Positions 29,068 to 42,142 are shown, counted from the first letter of the stretch. The stretch: 64,000 nucleotides of DNA from Ariolimax columbianus (GCA_036924085.1 JAVGWX010000012.1:4386430-4450429), one strand, 5' to 3'. Notes: a model not told the origin generated them from the sequence alone. Numbers and translations: made by a program.

Positions 29068-32000
29068 TTGACCTGGTGACCTAGTGACCTGTGTCCCACA
29101 TTAGAGCGAAGATGTGAACGATTACAAATACTTGGGAAGATAGCTCCTCTAATACGAACCAGTTCTAGTGGTGGCCTGGTGGTCTATTGACCTGGTGACC
29201 TAGTGACCTGTGTCCCACATTAGAGCGAAGATGTGAACGATTACAATTACTTGGGAAGATAGCTCCTCTAATACGGACCAGTTCTAGTGGTGGCCTGGTG
29301 GCCTATTGACCTGGTGACCTAGTGACCTGTGTCCCACATTAGAGCGAAGATCTGAACGATTGCAAATACTTGGGAAGATAGCTCCTCTAATACGAACCAG
29401 TTCTAGTGGTGGCCTATTGACCTGGTGACCTAGTGACTTGTGTCCCACATTAGAGCGAAGATGCGAACGATTACAAATACTTGGGAAGATAGCTCCTCTA
29501 ATACAGACCAGTTCTAGTGGTGGCCTGGTGGCCTATTGACCTGGTGACCTAGTGACCTGTGTCCCACATTAGAGCGAAGATGTGAACGATTGCAAATACT
29601 TGGGAAGATAGCTCCTCTAATACGGACCAGTTCTAGTGGTGGTCTGGTGGCCTATTGACCTGGTGACCTAGTGACCTGTGTCCCACATTAGAGCGAAGAT
29701 GTGAACGATTACAATTACTTAGGAAGATAGCTCCTCTAATACGGACCAGTTCTAGTGGTGGCCTGGTGGCCTTTTGACCTGTGCCCCACATTAGAGCGAA
29801 GATGTGAACGATGGCAAATACTTGGCAAGATAGCTCCTCTAATACGGACCAGTTCTAGTGGTGGCCTGGTGGCCTATTGACCTGGTGACCTAGTGACCTG
29901 TGCCCCACATTAGAGCGAAGATGTGAACGATTGAAAATAATTGGCAAGATAGCTCCTCTAATACGGACCAGTTCTAGTGGTGGCCTGGTGGCCTATTGAC
30001 CTGGTGACATGTGTCCCACATTAGAGCGAAGATGTAAACGATTGCAAATACTTGGGAAGATAGCTCCTCTAATACAGACCAGTTCTAGTGGTGGCCTGGT
30101 GGTCTGGTGGCCTGGTGGTCTGGTGGCCTATTGACCTGGTGACCTAGTGACCTGTGTCCCACATTAGAGCGAAGATGTGAACGATTGCAAATACTTGGGA
30201 AGATAGCTCCTCTAATACGGACCAGTTCTAGTGGTGGCCTGGTGGCCTTTTGACCTGGTGACCTGTGCCCCACATTAGAGCGAAGATGTAAACGATTGCA
30301 AATACTTGGCAAGATAGCTCCTCTAATACGGACCAGTTCTAGTGGTGGCCTGGTGGCCTATTGACCTGGTGACCTAGTGACCTGTGCCCCACATTAGAGC
30401 GAAGATGTGAACGATTCCAAATAATTGGCAAGATAGCTCCTCTAATACGGACCAGTTATAGTGGTGGCCTGGTGGCCTATTGACCTGGTGACATGTGTCC
30501 CACATTAGAGCGAAGATGTAAACGATTGCAAATACTTGGGAAGATAGCTTCTCTAATACGAACCAGTTCTAGTGGTGGCCTATTGACCTGGTGACCTAGT
30601 GACATGTGTCCCACATTAGAGCGAAGATGTGAACGATTACAAATACTTGGCAAGATAGCTCCTCTAATACGGACCAGTTCTAGTGGTGGCCTGGTGGTCT
30701 GGTGGCCTATTGACCTAGTGACGTGTGTCCCACATTAGAGCGAAGATGTGAACGATTACAATTACTTAGGAAGAAAGCTCCTCTAATACGGACCAGTTCT
30801 AGTGGTGGCCTGGTGGCCTTTTGACCTGGTGACCTAGTGACCTGTGCCCCACATTAGAGCGAAGATGTGAACGATGGCAAATACTTGGCAAGATAGCTCC
30901 TCTAATACGGACCAGTTCTAGTGGTGGCCTGGTGGCCTATTGACCTGGTGACCTGTGCCCCACATTAGAGCGAAGATGTGAACGATTGCAAATAATTGGC
31001 AAGATAGCTCCTCTAATACGGACCAGTTCTAGTGGTGGCCTGGTGGCCTATTGACCTGGTGACATGTGTCCCACATTAGAGCGAAGATGTAAACTATTGC
31101 AAATACTTGGGAAGATAGCTCCTCTAATACAGACCAGTTCTAGTGGTGGCCTGGTGGTCTGGTGGCCTATTGACCTGGTGACCTAGTGACCTGTGTCCCA
31201 CATTAGAGCGAAGATGTGAACGATTGCAAATACTTGGAAAGATAGCTCCTCTAATACGGACCAGTTCTAGTGGTGGCCTGGTGGTCTGGTGGCCTATTGA
31301 CCTGGTGACCTAGTGACCTGTGTCCCACATTAGAGCGAAGATGTGAACGATTACAATTACTTGGGAAGATAGCTCCTCTAATACGGACCAGTTCTAGTGG
31401 TGGCCTTTTGACCTGGTGACCTAGTGACCTGTGCCCCACATTAGAGCGAAGATGTGAACGATTGCAAATACTTGGCAAGATAGCTCCTCTGATACGGACC
31501 AGTTCTAGTGGTGGCCTGGTGGCCTATTGACCTGGTGACCTAGTGACCTGTGCCCCACATTAGAGCGAAGATGTGAACGATTACAATTACTTGGGAAGAT
31601 AGCTCCTCTAATACGGACCAGTTCTAGTGGTGGCCTGGTGGCCTTTTGACCTGGTGACCTAGTGACCTGTGCCCCACATTAGAGCGAAGATGTGAACGAT
31701 TGCAAATACTTGGCAAGATAGCTCCTCTGATACGGACCAGTTCTAGGGGTGGCCTGGTGGCCTATTGACCTGGTGACCTAGTGACACGTGCCCCACATTA
31801 GAGCGAAGATGTAAACGATTGCAAATACTTGGGAAGATAGCTTCTCTAATACGAACCAGTTCTAGTGGTGGCCTATTGACCTGGTGACCTAGTGACCTGT
31901 GTCCCACATTAGAGCGAAGATGTGAACGATTACAAATACTTGGCAAGATAGCTCTTCTAATACGGACCAGTTCTAGTGGTGGCCTGGTGGTCTGGTGGCC

Positions 32001-35000
32001 TTTTGACCTGGTGACCTAGTGACCTGTGCCCCACATTAGAGCGAAGATGTGAACGATGGCAAATACTTGGCAAGATAGCTCCTCTAATACGGACCAGTTC
32101 TAGTGGTGGCCTGGTGGCCTATTGACCTGGTGACCTGTGCCCCACATTAGAGCGAAGATGTGAACGATTGCAAATAATTGGCAAGATAGCTCCTCTAATA
32201 CGGACCAGTTCTAGTGGTGGCCTGGTGGCCTATTGGCCTGGTGACATGTGTCCCACATTAGAGCGAAGATGTAAACGATTGCAAATACTTGGGAAGATAG
32301 CTCCTCTAATACAGACCAGTTCTAGTGGTGGCCTGGTGGCCTATTGACCTGGTGACCTAGTGACCTGTGTCCCACATTAGAGCGAAGATGTGAACGATTG
32401 CAAATACTTGGGAAGATAGCTCCTCTAATACGGACCAGTTCTAGTGGTGGTCTGGTGGCCTATTGACCTGGTGACCTAGTGACCTGTGTCCCACATTAGA
32501 GCGAAGATGTGAACGATTACAATTACTTAGGAAGATAGCTCCTCTAATACGGACCAGTTCTAGTGGTGGCCTGGTGGCCTTTTGACCTGTGCCCCACATT
32601 AGAGCGAAGATGTGAACGATGGCAAATACTTGGCAAGATAGCTCCTCTAATACGGACCAGTTCTAGTGGTGGCCTGGTGGCCTATTGACCTGGTGACCTA
32701 GTGACCTGTGCCCCACATTAGAGCGAAGATGTGAACGATTGAAAATAATTGGCAAGATAGCTCCTCTAATACGGACCAGTTCTAGTGGTGGCCTGGTGGC
32801 CTATTGACCTGGTGACATGTGTCCCACATTAGAGCGAAGATGTAAACGATTGCAAATACTTGGGAAGATAGCTCCTCTAATACAGACCAGTTCTAGTGGT
32901 GGCCTGGTGGTCTGGTGGCCTGGTGGTCTGGTGGCCTATTGACCTGGTGATCTAGTGACCTGTGTCCCACATTAGAGCGAAGATGTGAACGATTGCAAAT
33001 ACTTGGGAAGATAGCTCCTCTAATACGGACCAGTTCTAGTGGTGGCCTGGTGGCCTTTTGACCTGGTGACCTGTGCCCCACATTAGAGCGAAGATGTAAA
33101 CGATTGCAAATACTTGGCAAGATAGCTCCTCTAATACGGACCAGTTCTAGTGGTGGCCTGGTGGCCTATTGACCTGGTGACCTAGTGACCTGTGCCCCAC
33201 ATTAGAGCGAAGATGTGAACGATTCCAAATAATTGGCAAGATAGCTCCTCTAATACGGACCAGTTATAGTGGTGGCCTGGTGGCCTATTGACCTGGTGAC
33301 ATGTGTCCCACATTAGAGCGAAGATGTAAACGATTGCAAATACTTGGGAAGATAGCTTCTCTAATACGAACCAGTTCTAGTGGTGGCCTATTGACCTGGT
33401 GACCTAGTGGCATGTGTCCCACATTAGAGCGAAGATGTGAACGATTACAAATACTTGGCAAGATAGCTCCTCTAATACGGACCAGTTCTAGTGGTGGCCT
33501 GGTGGTCTGGTGGCCTATTGACCTAGTGACGTGTGTCCCACATTAGAGCGAAGATGTGAACGATTACAATTACTTAGGAAGAAAGCTCCTCTAATACGGA
33601 CCAGTTCTAGTGGTGGCCTGGTGGCCTTTTGACCTGGTGACCTAGTGACCTGTGCCCCACATTAGAGCGAAGATGTGAACGATGGCAAATACTTGGCAAG
33701 ATAGCTCCTCTAATACGGACCAGTTCTAGTGGTGGCCTGGTGGCCTATTGACCTGGTGACCTGTGCCCCACATTAGAGCGAAGATGTGAACGATTGCAAA
33801 TAATTGGCAAGATAGCTCCTCTAATACGGACCAGTTCTAGTGGTGGCCTGGTGGCCTATTGACCTGGTGACATGTGTCCCACATTAGAGCGAAGATGTAA
33901 ACTATTGCAAATACTTGGGAAGATAGCTCCTCTAATACAGACCAGTTCTAGTGGTGGCCTGGTGGTCTGGTGGCCTATTGACCTGGTGACCTAGTGACCT
34001 GTGTCCCACATTAGAGCGAAGATGTGAACGATTGCAAATACTTGGAAAGATAGCTCCTCTAATACGGACCAGTTCTAGTGGTGGCCTGGTGGTCTGGTGG
34101 CCTATTGACCTGGTGACCTAGTGACCTGTGTCCCACATTAGAGCGAAGATGTGAACGATTACAATTACTTGGGAAGATAGCTCCTCTAATACGGACCAGT
34201 TCTAGTGGTGGCCTTTTGACCTGGTGACCTAGTGACCTGTGCCCCACATTAGAGCGAAGATGTGAACGATTGCAAATACTTGGCAAGATAGCTCCTCTGA
34301 TACGGACCAGTTCTAGTGGTGGCCTGGTGGCCTATTGACCTGGTGACCTAGTGACCTGTGCCCCACATTAGAGCGAAGATGTGAACGATTACAATTACTT
34401 GGGAAGATAGCTCCTCTAATACGGACCAGTTCTAGTGGTGGCCTGGTGGCCTTTTGACCTGGTGACCTAGTGACCTGTGCCCCACATTAGAGCGAAGATG
34501 TGAACGATTGCAAATACTTGGCAAGATAGCTCCTCTGATACGGACCAGTTCTAGGGGTGGCCTGGTGGCCTATTGACCTGGTGACCTAGTGACACGTGCC
34601 CCACATTAGAGCGAAGATGTAAACGATTGCAAATACTTGGGAAGATAGCTTCTCTAATACGAACCAGTTCTAGTGGTGGCCTATTGACCTGGTGACCTAG
34701 TGACCTGTGTCCCACATTAGAGCGAAGATGTGAACGATTACAAATACTTGGCAAGATAGCTCTTCTAATACGGACCAGTTCTAGTGGTGGCCTGGTGGTC
34801 TGGTGGCCTTTTGACCTGGTGACCTAGTGACCTGTGCCCCACATTAGAGCGAAGATGTGAACGATGGCAAATACTTGGCAAGATAGCTCCTCTAATACGG
34901 ACCAGTTCTAGTGGTGGCCTGGTGGCCTATTGACCTGGTGACATGTGCCCCACATTAGAGCGAAGATGTGAACGATTGCAAATAATTGGCAAGATAGCTC

Positions 35001-38000
35001 CTCTAATACGGACCAGTTCTAGTGGTGGCCTGGTGGCCTATTGGTCTGGTGACATGTGCCCCACATTAGAGCGAAGATGTAAACGATTGCAAATACTTGG
35101 GAAGATAGCTCCTCTAATACAGACCAGTTCTAGTGGTGGCCTGGTGGTCTGGTGGCCTATTGACCTGGTGACCTAGTGACCTGTGTCCCACATTAGAGCG
35201 AAGATGTGAACGATTGCAAATACTTGGGAAGATAGCTCCTCTAATACGGACCAGTTCTAGTGGTGGCCTGGTGACCTAGTGACCTGTGTCCCACATTAGA
35301 GCGAAGATGTGAACGATTACAATTACTTGGGAAGATAGCTCCTCTAATACGGACCAGTTCTAGTGGTGGCCTGGTGGCCTTTTGACCTGGTGACCTGTGC
35401 CCCACATTAGAGCGAAGATGTAAACGATTGCAAATACTTGGCAAGATAGCTCCTCTAATACGGACCAGTTCTAGTGGTGGCCTGGTGGCCTATTGACCTG
35501 GTGACCTAGTGACCTGTGCCCCACATTAGAGCGAAGATGTGAACGATTCCAAATAATTGGCAAGATAGCTCCTCTAATACGGACCAGTTATAGTGGTGGC
35601 CTGGTGGCCTATTGACCTGGTGACATGTGTCCCACATTAGAGCGAAGATGTAAACGATTGCAAATACTTGGGAAGATAGCTTCTCTAATACGAACCAGTT
35701 CTAGTGGTGGCCTATTGACCTGGTGACCTAGTGACATGTGTCCCACATTAGAGCGAAGATGTGAACGATTACAAATACTTGGCAAGATAGCTCCTCTAAT
35801 ACGGACCAGTTCTAGTGGTGGCCTGGTGGTCTGGTGGCCTATTGACCTAGTGACCTGTGTCCCAGATTAGAGCGAAGATGTGAACGATTACAATTACTTA
35901 GGAAGAAAGCTCCTCTAATACGGACCAGTTCTAGTGGTGGCCTGGTGGCCTTTTGACCTGGTGACCTAGTGACCTGTGCCCCACATTAGAGCGAAGATGT
36001 GAACGATGGCAAATACTTGGCAAGATAGCTCCTCTAATACGGACCAGTTCTAGTGGTGGCCTGGTGGCCTATTGACCTGGTGACCTGTGCCCCACATTAG
36101 AGCGAAGATGTGAACGATTGCAAATAATTGGCAAGATAGCTCCTCTAATACGGACCAGTTCTAGTGGTGGCCTGGTGGCCTATTGACCTGGTGACCTGTG
36201 CCCCACATTAGAGCGAAGATGTGAACGATGGCAAATACTTGGCAAGATAGCTCCTCTAATACGGACCAGTTCTAGTGGTGGCCTGGTGGCCTATTGACCT
36301 GGTGACATGTGTCCCACATTAGAGCGAAGATGTAAACTATTGCAAATACTTGGGAAGATAGCTCCTCTAATACAGACCAGTTCTAGTGGTGGCCTGGTGG
36401 CCTATTGACCTGGTGACCTAGTGACCTGTGTCCCACATTAGAGCGAAGATGTGAACGATTGCAAATACTTGGGAAGATAGCTCCTCTAATACGGACCAGT
36501 TCTAGTGGTGGCCTGGTGGTCTGGTGGCCTATTGACCTGGTGACCTAGTGACCTGTGTCCCACATTAGAGCGAAGATGTGAACGATTACAATTACTTGGG
36601 AAGATAGCTCCTCTAATACGGACCAGTTCTAGTGGTGGCCTTTTGACCTGGTGACCTGTGCCCCACATTAGAGCGAAGATGTGAACGATTGCAAATACTT
36701 GGCAAGATAGCTCCTCTGATACGGACCAGTTCTAGTGGTGGCCTGGTGGCCTATTGACCTGGTGACCTAGTGACCTGTGCCCCACATTAGAGCGAAGATG
36801 TGAACGATTACAATTACTTGGGAAGATAGCTCCTCTAATACGGACCAGTTCTAGTGGTGGCCTGGTGGCCTTTTGACCTGGTGACCTAGTGACCTGTGCC
36901 CCACATTAGAGCGAAGATGTGAACGATTGCAAATACTTGGCAAGATAGCTCCTCTGATACGGACCAGTTCTAGGGGTGGCCTGGTGGCCTATTGACCTGG
37001 TGACCTAGCGACACGTGCCCCACATTAGAGCGAAGATGTAAACGATTGCAAATACTTGGGAAGATAGCTTCTCTAATACGAACCAGTTCTAGTGGTGGCC
37101 TATTGACCTGGTGACCTAGTGACCTGTGTCCCACATTAGAGCGAAGATGTGAACGATTACAAATACTTGGCAAGATAGCTCTTCTAATACGGACCAGTTC
37201 TAGTGGTGGCCTGGTGGTCTGGTGGCCTTTTGACCTGGTGACCTAGTGACCTGTGCCCCACATTAGAGCGAAGATGTGAACGATGGCAAATACTTGGCAA
37301 GATAGCTCCTCTAATACGGACCAGTTCTAGTGGTGGCCTGGTGGCCTATTGACCTGGTGACCTGTGCCCCACATTAGAGCGAAGATGTGAACGATTGCAA
37401 ATAATTGGCAAGATAGCTCCTCTAATACGGACCAGTTCTAGTGGTGGCCTGGTGGCCTATTGGCCTGGTGACATGTGTCCCACATTAGAGCGAAGATGTA
37501 AACGATTGCAAATACTTGGGAAGATAGCTCCTCTAATACAGACCAGTTCTAGTGGTGGCCTGGTGGTCTGGTGGCCTATTGACCTGGTGACCTAGTGACC
37601 TGTGTCCCACATTAGAGCGAAGATGTGAACGATTGCAAATACTTGGGAAGATAGCTCCTCTAATACGGACCAGTTCTAGTGGTGGCCTGGTGGTCTGGCG
37701 GCCTATTGACCTGGTGACCTAGTGACCTGTGTCCCACATTAGAGCGAAGATGTGAACGATTACAATTACTTGGGAAGATAGCTCCTCTAATACGGACCAG
37801 TTCTAGTGGTGGCCTGGTGGCCTTCTGACCTGGTGACCTGTGCCCCACATTAGAGCGAAGATGTGAACGATTGCAAATACTTGGCAAGATAGCTCCTCTG
37901 ATACGGACCAGTTCTAGTGGTGGCCTGGTGGCCTATTGACCTGGTGACCTAGTGACCTGTGCCCCACATTAGAGCGAAGATGTGAACGATTGCAAATAAT

Positions 38001-38852
38001 TGGCAAGATAGCTCCTCTAATACGGACCAGTTCTAGTGGTGGCCTGGTGGCCTATTGACCTGGTGACATGTGTCCCACATTAGAGCGAAGATGTAAACGA
38101 TTGCAAATACTTGGGAAGATAGCTCCTCTAATACGAACCAGTTCTAGTGGTGGCCTATTGACCTGGTGACCTAGTGACCTGTGTCCCACATTAGAGCGAA
38201 GATGTGAACGATTATAAATACTTGGCAAGATAGCTCCTCTAATACGGACCAGTTCTAGTGGTGGCCTGGTGGTCTGGTGGCCTATTGACCTGGTGACCTA
38301 GTGACCTGTGTCCCACATTAGAGAGAATATGTGAACGATTGCAAATACTTGGCAAGATAGCTCCTCTAATACGGACCAGTTATAATGGTGGCCTGGTGGC
38401 CTGGTGGCCTATTGAACTGGTGACCTAGTGACCTGTGTCCCACATTAGAGCGAAGATGTGAACGATTGCAAATACTTGGGAAGATAGCTCCTCTAATACG
38501 GACCAGTTCTAGTGGTGGCCTGGTGGTCTGGTGGCCTATTGACCTGGTGACCTAGTGACCTGTGTCCCACATTAGAGCGAAGATGTGAACGATTACAATT
38601 ACTTAGGAAGATAGCTCCTCTAATACGGACCAGTTCTAGTGGTGGCCTGGTGGCCTTTTGACCTGGTGACCTAGTGACCTGTGCCCCACATTAGAGCGAA
38701 GATGTGAACGATTGCAAATACTTGGCAAGATAGCTCCTCTAATACGGACCAGTTCTAGTGGTGGCCTGGTGGTCTGGTGGCCTATTGACCTGGTGACCTA
38801 GTGACCTGTGTCCCACATTAGAGCGAAGATGTGAACGATTACAAATACTTGG
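29068..38852. repeat. Giant tandem array, ~98-140-bp units, 2.8-kb higher order
   Basis: Roughly 85 units spanning 9.8 kb. Each has a constant core (CCACATTAGAGCGAAGATGT, GATAGCTCCTCTAATACGGA, CCAGTTCTAGTGGTGG) and a variable linker of GGTGGCCT/GGTGACCT octamers, which explains the length variation. Long-range homogenisation is obvious. A block of about 2808 bp from about 29.48 kb recurs from about 32.29 kb with only isolated differences, and a third version of about 2.4 kb runs from about 35.15 kb. For example, identical minus-strand frames occur at 31743, 34551 and 36970. Short ORFs within are repeat read-through. It lies entirely in MGAT5 intron 1. Confidence 0.95.
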
Positions 38853-38903
38853 AAACATGATTCCCTTAAAACGTGAGGGGAGACTAATGTCTGGTCAGAA
38901 AAA

Positions 38904-39145
38904 ATATACTGATCGGACAATGTTAGTCAGGATCAGACAAAACACACTGATCGGACAATGTTAGTCAGGATCAGACAAATCATACTGATCAGACAATGTT
39001 AGTCAGGATCAGACAAAACATACTGATTGGACAATGTTAGTCAGGATCAGACAAAACATACTGATCGGACAAAGTTAGTCAGGGTCAGGCAAAACATACT
39101 GATCGGACAAAGTTAGTCAGGGTGGGGCAAAATGTACTGACCAAG
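38904..39145 (+). repeat. Minisatellite, 38-bp unit, in a dispersed repeat
   Basis: About six copies of AATGTTAGTCAGGATCAGAC plus AAAACATACTGATCGGAC. The array and its right flank (39145-39310) resemble the reverse complement of 44640-44900, where the same motif occurs only about once. It therefore looks like a local expansion inside a dispersed repeat. Confidence 0.85.
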
Positions 39146-39319
39146 ACCCCTACCTCACTTCCACGCAGTTCTCCATGGAAACATGTTGTTTCATGGCAGT
39201 CTAACGAGGTTGGGGATTGACATGATCCTCGCAATAGTGAGCGAAACGCAGATGAGGCCAAGCATAGTAGAAGGCATAGAGCATGCTATTAAGCCTTGAC
39301 GAGCACCCTCGGGATGTGA

Positions 39320-39550
39320 AACAAGCTACTGCATATCGTCACCCAGCGTACTAAGGTGTAGGGATGGACGACGACACTGTAGCCTGCTGGTTGTACACAC
39401 TCCTGCTACCGCATATCGTCACCCAGCGTACTAAGGTGTAGGGATGAACTACGACACTGTAGCCTGCTGGTTGCACACACTCCTGCTACTGCATATCGTC
39501 ACCCAGCGTAATAAGGTGTAGGGATGAACTACGACACTGTCCACCCAGAA
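39320..39550 (+). repeat. Tandem repeat, 80-bp unit, about 3 copies
   Basis: Nearly three copies of an 80-bp unit starting CTACTGCATATCGTCACCCA and containing GTGTAGGGATGAACTACGAC and ACTGTAGCCTGCTGGTTG. A partial extra copy of the GTAGCCTGCTGG end recurs near 39659. Confidence 0.85.
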
Positions 39551-40067
39551 TATATTGCTCCGTGCTGTACTATCCATAATCGACGCCACTGCACTACCGG
39601 CAAACCCAATAGATGTTCAGTCTCCCTCAGAAAATGAGTGTCGTTACTGATAGCTCTAGTAGCCTGCTGGCTGCACACACTCCTGCTACAGCATCCGATA
39701 CATCCCTGACTGCTCGTCCCAGGGTTGATTTAACATTCTGCATCCCGTGTATTGACAGTTGATCATATTGCAGGATCAACAACCCCGGATGTGCTCTCTG
39801 ATCGACTCAAAAATATTCTACAATGTCCTTCTTTGTCCAATGATCTATATCTTGTATCATTTTATGGAGATCAATTCAATGCTGGGATGGGGACGTTGGC
39901 GTGGGGCACGAAGGAAACTCTGGCCCCTGGTTAAAAATTGTTAGATACGCTTCTGACTAGTCACTTTCAGAAGATCAACTAAAAAGAAAGGAAAAATGAG
40001 GATAAAAACAGACAGATAAGTATCAGACAGTTTGTGTAAGGAAGAATAACATGCATAATAAAAGAAC
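39551..40067. other. Unassigned intron 1 sequence
   Basis: A 60-codon plus-strand frame (39752-39934, reading DRLKNILQCPSLSNDLYLV in its middle) looks slightly protein-like, but I cannot assign it and it lacks an intron context on that strand. Otherwise nothing recognisable. Confidence 0.3.
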
Positions 40068-41128
40068 AGCCTGACCTGGATTGAAACCAGGGACAGTGCT
40101 CTCAACACGGAGACCCAGGGACAGTGCTCTCAACACGGAGACTTACTTAACAGACCAGTCATGTGTACGAGGCGATCGATCAAAGCCGAGCTTCTAACAG
40201 CCTGACCTGGATTGAAACCAGGGACAGTGCTCTCAACACGGAGACAACAAGTTACATTACTAAACAGACCAGTCATTTGTACGAGGCGATCGATCAAAGC
40301 CGAGCTTCTAACAGCCTGACCTGGATTGAAACCAGGGACAGTGCTCTCAACACGGAGACCCAGGGACAGTGCTCTCAACACGGAGACCCAGGGACAGTGC
40401 TCTCAACACGGAGACCCAGGGACAGTGCTCTCAACACGGAGACCCAGGGACAGTGCTCTCAACACGGAGACTTACTTAACAGACCAGTCATGTGTACGAG
40501 GCGATCGATCAAAGCCGAGCTTCTAACAGCCTGACCTGGATTGAAACCAGGGACAGTGCTCTCAACACGGAGACCCAGGGACAGTGCTCTCAACACGGAG
40601 ACCCAGGGACAGTGCTCTCAACACGGAGACTTACTTAACAGACCAGTCATGTGTACGAGGCGATCGATCAAAGCCGAGCTTCTAACAGCCTGACCTGGAT
40701 TGAAACCAGGGACAGTGCTCTCAACACGGAGACTTACTTAACAGACCAGTCATGTGTACGAGGCGATCGATCAAAGCCGAGCTTCTAACAGCCTGACCTG
40801 GATTGAAACCAGGGACAGTGCTCTCAACACGGAGACAACAAGTTACATTACTAAACAGACCAGTCATTTGTACGAGGCGATCGATCAAAGCCGAGCTTCT
40901 AACAGCCTGACCTGGATTGAAACCAGGGACAGTGCTCTCAACACGGAGACAACAAGTTACATTACTAAACAGACCAGTCATTTGTACGAGGCGATCGATC
41001 AAAGCCGAGCTTCTAACAGCCTGACCTGGATTGAAACCAGGGACAGTGCTCTCAACACGGAGACAACAAGTTAAATTACTAAACAGACCAGTCATTTGTA
41101 CGAGGCGATCGATCAAAGCCGAGCTTCT
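40068..41128. repeat. Two-level tandem array, 103-bp unit with nested 28-bp unit
   Basis: About eight 103-111-bp units: ACAGCCTGACCTGGATTGAA, ACCAGGGACAGTGCTCTCAA, CACGGAGAC..., CAGACCAGTCAT, GAGGCGATCGATCAAAGCCG. In some units the internal CAGGGACAGTGCTCTCAACA-CGGAGACC 28-mer is itself repeated up to five times (40328-40470). Two linker types (CTTACTTAACAG and AACAAGTTACATTACTAAACAG) define subfamilies grouped left and right. Confidence 0.92.
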
Positions 41129-41129
41129 T

Positions 41130-41746
41130 CGATCGGCAACGGCAACTCAAGAGGTTGCAGAAAGAAATGAGGAAAATCGCCTAGGTGGGGAAGGAAAGAG
41201 GGTATGATTGAAAGAGTTAATGCCCGGATGATGGAGACAGGAAGAGGGTATTATTGAAAGAGTACGGAAGTAAGTGAACGGAAGAAACATTTAGAAAGAG
41301 TGAGGAGTATTAAGGGAAGAAGAAAAATAAATGAAGACGATCATGAAGAGAAAAAATAAGAGCAATAATTAAAATAAGAAATAAATGAAGACGATCATGA
41401 AGAGAAAAAATAAGAGCAATAATTAAAATACGAAATAAATGAAGAGAAATTATTGAAATATGAAATAAATTAAGAAAGCAAAGACGAAAAAGAAATAAAT
41501 TAAGAAAGCAAAGAGAAAAAAGAAGATGAGAAATAATCGAAATAAACAGATGAGAAGATAAATAATCTCAATTAGAACATAATAAATAGAAATAACAAGA
41601 AATAATGAAAATAATGAAGGAGAAAATAAATAATAAAAACAGGAAGATGATAGAGTGAAAGCGTAAGTGAAATAATCAAAGATAACGAAGAGAAAGAATG
41701 CGACGAAGTAAATCACGAATACAACGATGATAAAAGTAAAAGAAGA

Positions 41747-41750
<4 letters not shown>
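41130..41750 (+). repeat. Purine-rich low-complexity tract (GAA/AAAT-rich)
   Basis: About 600 bp of nearly all A and G on the plus strand with short duplications, such as GAAATAAATGAAGACGATCA occurring twice (41320-41400). The minus-strand frame through it reads only F/Y/L-rich sequence and is not a gene. It lies in intron 1 within 800 bp of the first coding exon. Confidence 0.8.

Positions 41751-41779
<29 letters not shown>
41751..41779 (+). repeat. Poly-G run (29 G)
   Basis: Twenty-nine uninterrupted G on the plus strand (C on the MGAT5 sense strand), about 160 bp downstream of the donor of the first coding exon. A strong candidate for G-quadruplex formation; the exact length in the source is uncertain. 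Confidence 0.9.
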
Positions 41780-41782
<3 letters not shown>

Positions 41783-41936
41783 GAAAAGAACGAAGAGGAA
41801 AATAAAGAATAACAAAAACAAGTTAAAGAATGAAGAAAATGAAATAAGATAACACCGTGAAAGAAGATAACACTGAATGCGAATGAAGAAGTTTATCAAG
41901 AAAAATGTGCCAAGAAAATGTCAGGAAGATCGTTAC

Positions 41937-42142
41937 CTTGACAACGCTGCTGTCGCGAGGCTGTGCGTGGCCAAACACAAGCGATATGTTCACAAACGTG
42001 AAGGACCACAGCAACCCAAAGATAGCCAGCGCCACCATAAACCGACGCACCATCGGCATCCGCAGTAAACGGGGTGGCCATTTTGACACAGAGTACCTCA
42101 CCATGGCAACGAGGAGTTCTTGAAATGGCTGGTTTCGCACAT
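41937..42142 (-). CDS. MGAT5: MGAT5 first coding exon (signal-anchor)
   Basis: Minus-strand exon with an acceptor at its 5' end (TATCTTCCACAG just above 42142) and a donor GTAACG just below 41937. The 5' acceptor implies at least one more non-coding exon upstream. I chose the ATG at 42104-42102 because its context, GTTGCCATGG, is a strong Kozak match; it gives exactly 56 codons, ending in phase 0. The peptide has a short basic cytoplasmic tail (MVRYSVSKWPPRLLRMPMVR) and one hydrophobic segment at about residues 22-44 (FMVALAIFGLLWSFTFVNIS...), then a polar luminal start. This is a type II Golgi membrane topology as in MGAT5. The N-terminal sequence itself is not conserved in the family; the call depends on splicing in phase to the exon at 25.8 kb. 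Confidence 0.78.

Noticed and set aside
20141..38852. Regular repeats that might suggest a CRISPR array
   Set aside because: The units are contiguous tandem copies without unique spacers, in a eukaryotic intron; no cas genes.
39752..39934. Small plus-strand gene or exon
   Set aside because: Only 60 codons, no splice sites or recognisable domain, and two overlapping frames of equal length.
40068..41128. 103-bp unit as a tandem tRNA gene or tRNA-derived SINE (GGTTTCAATCC on the minus strand resembles box B)
   Set aside because: No matching box A at the right distance and no cloverleaf could be drawn; only a partial box B match.
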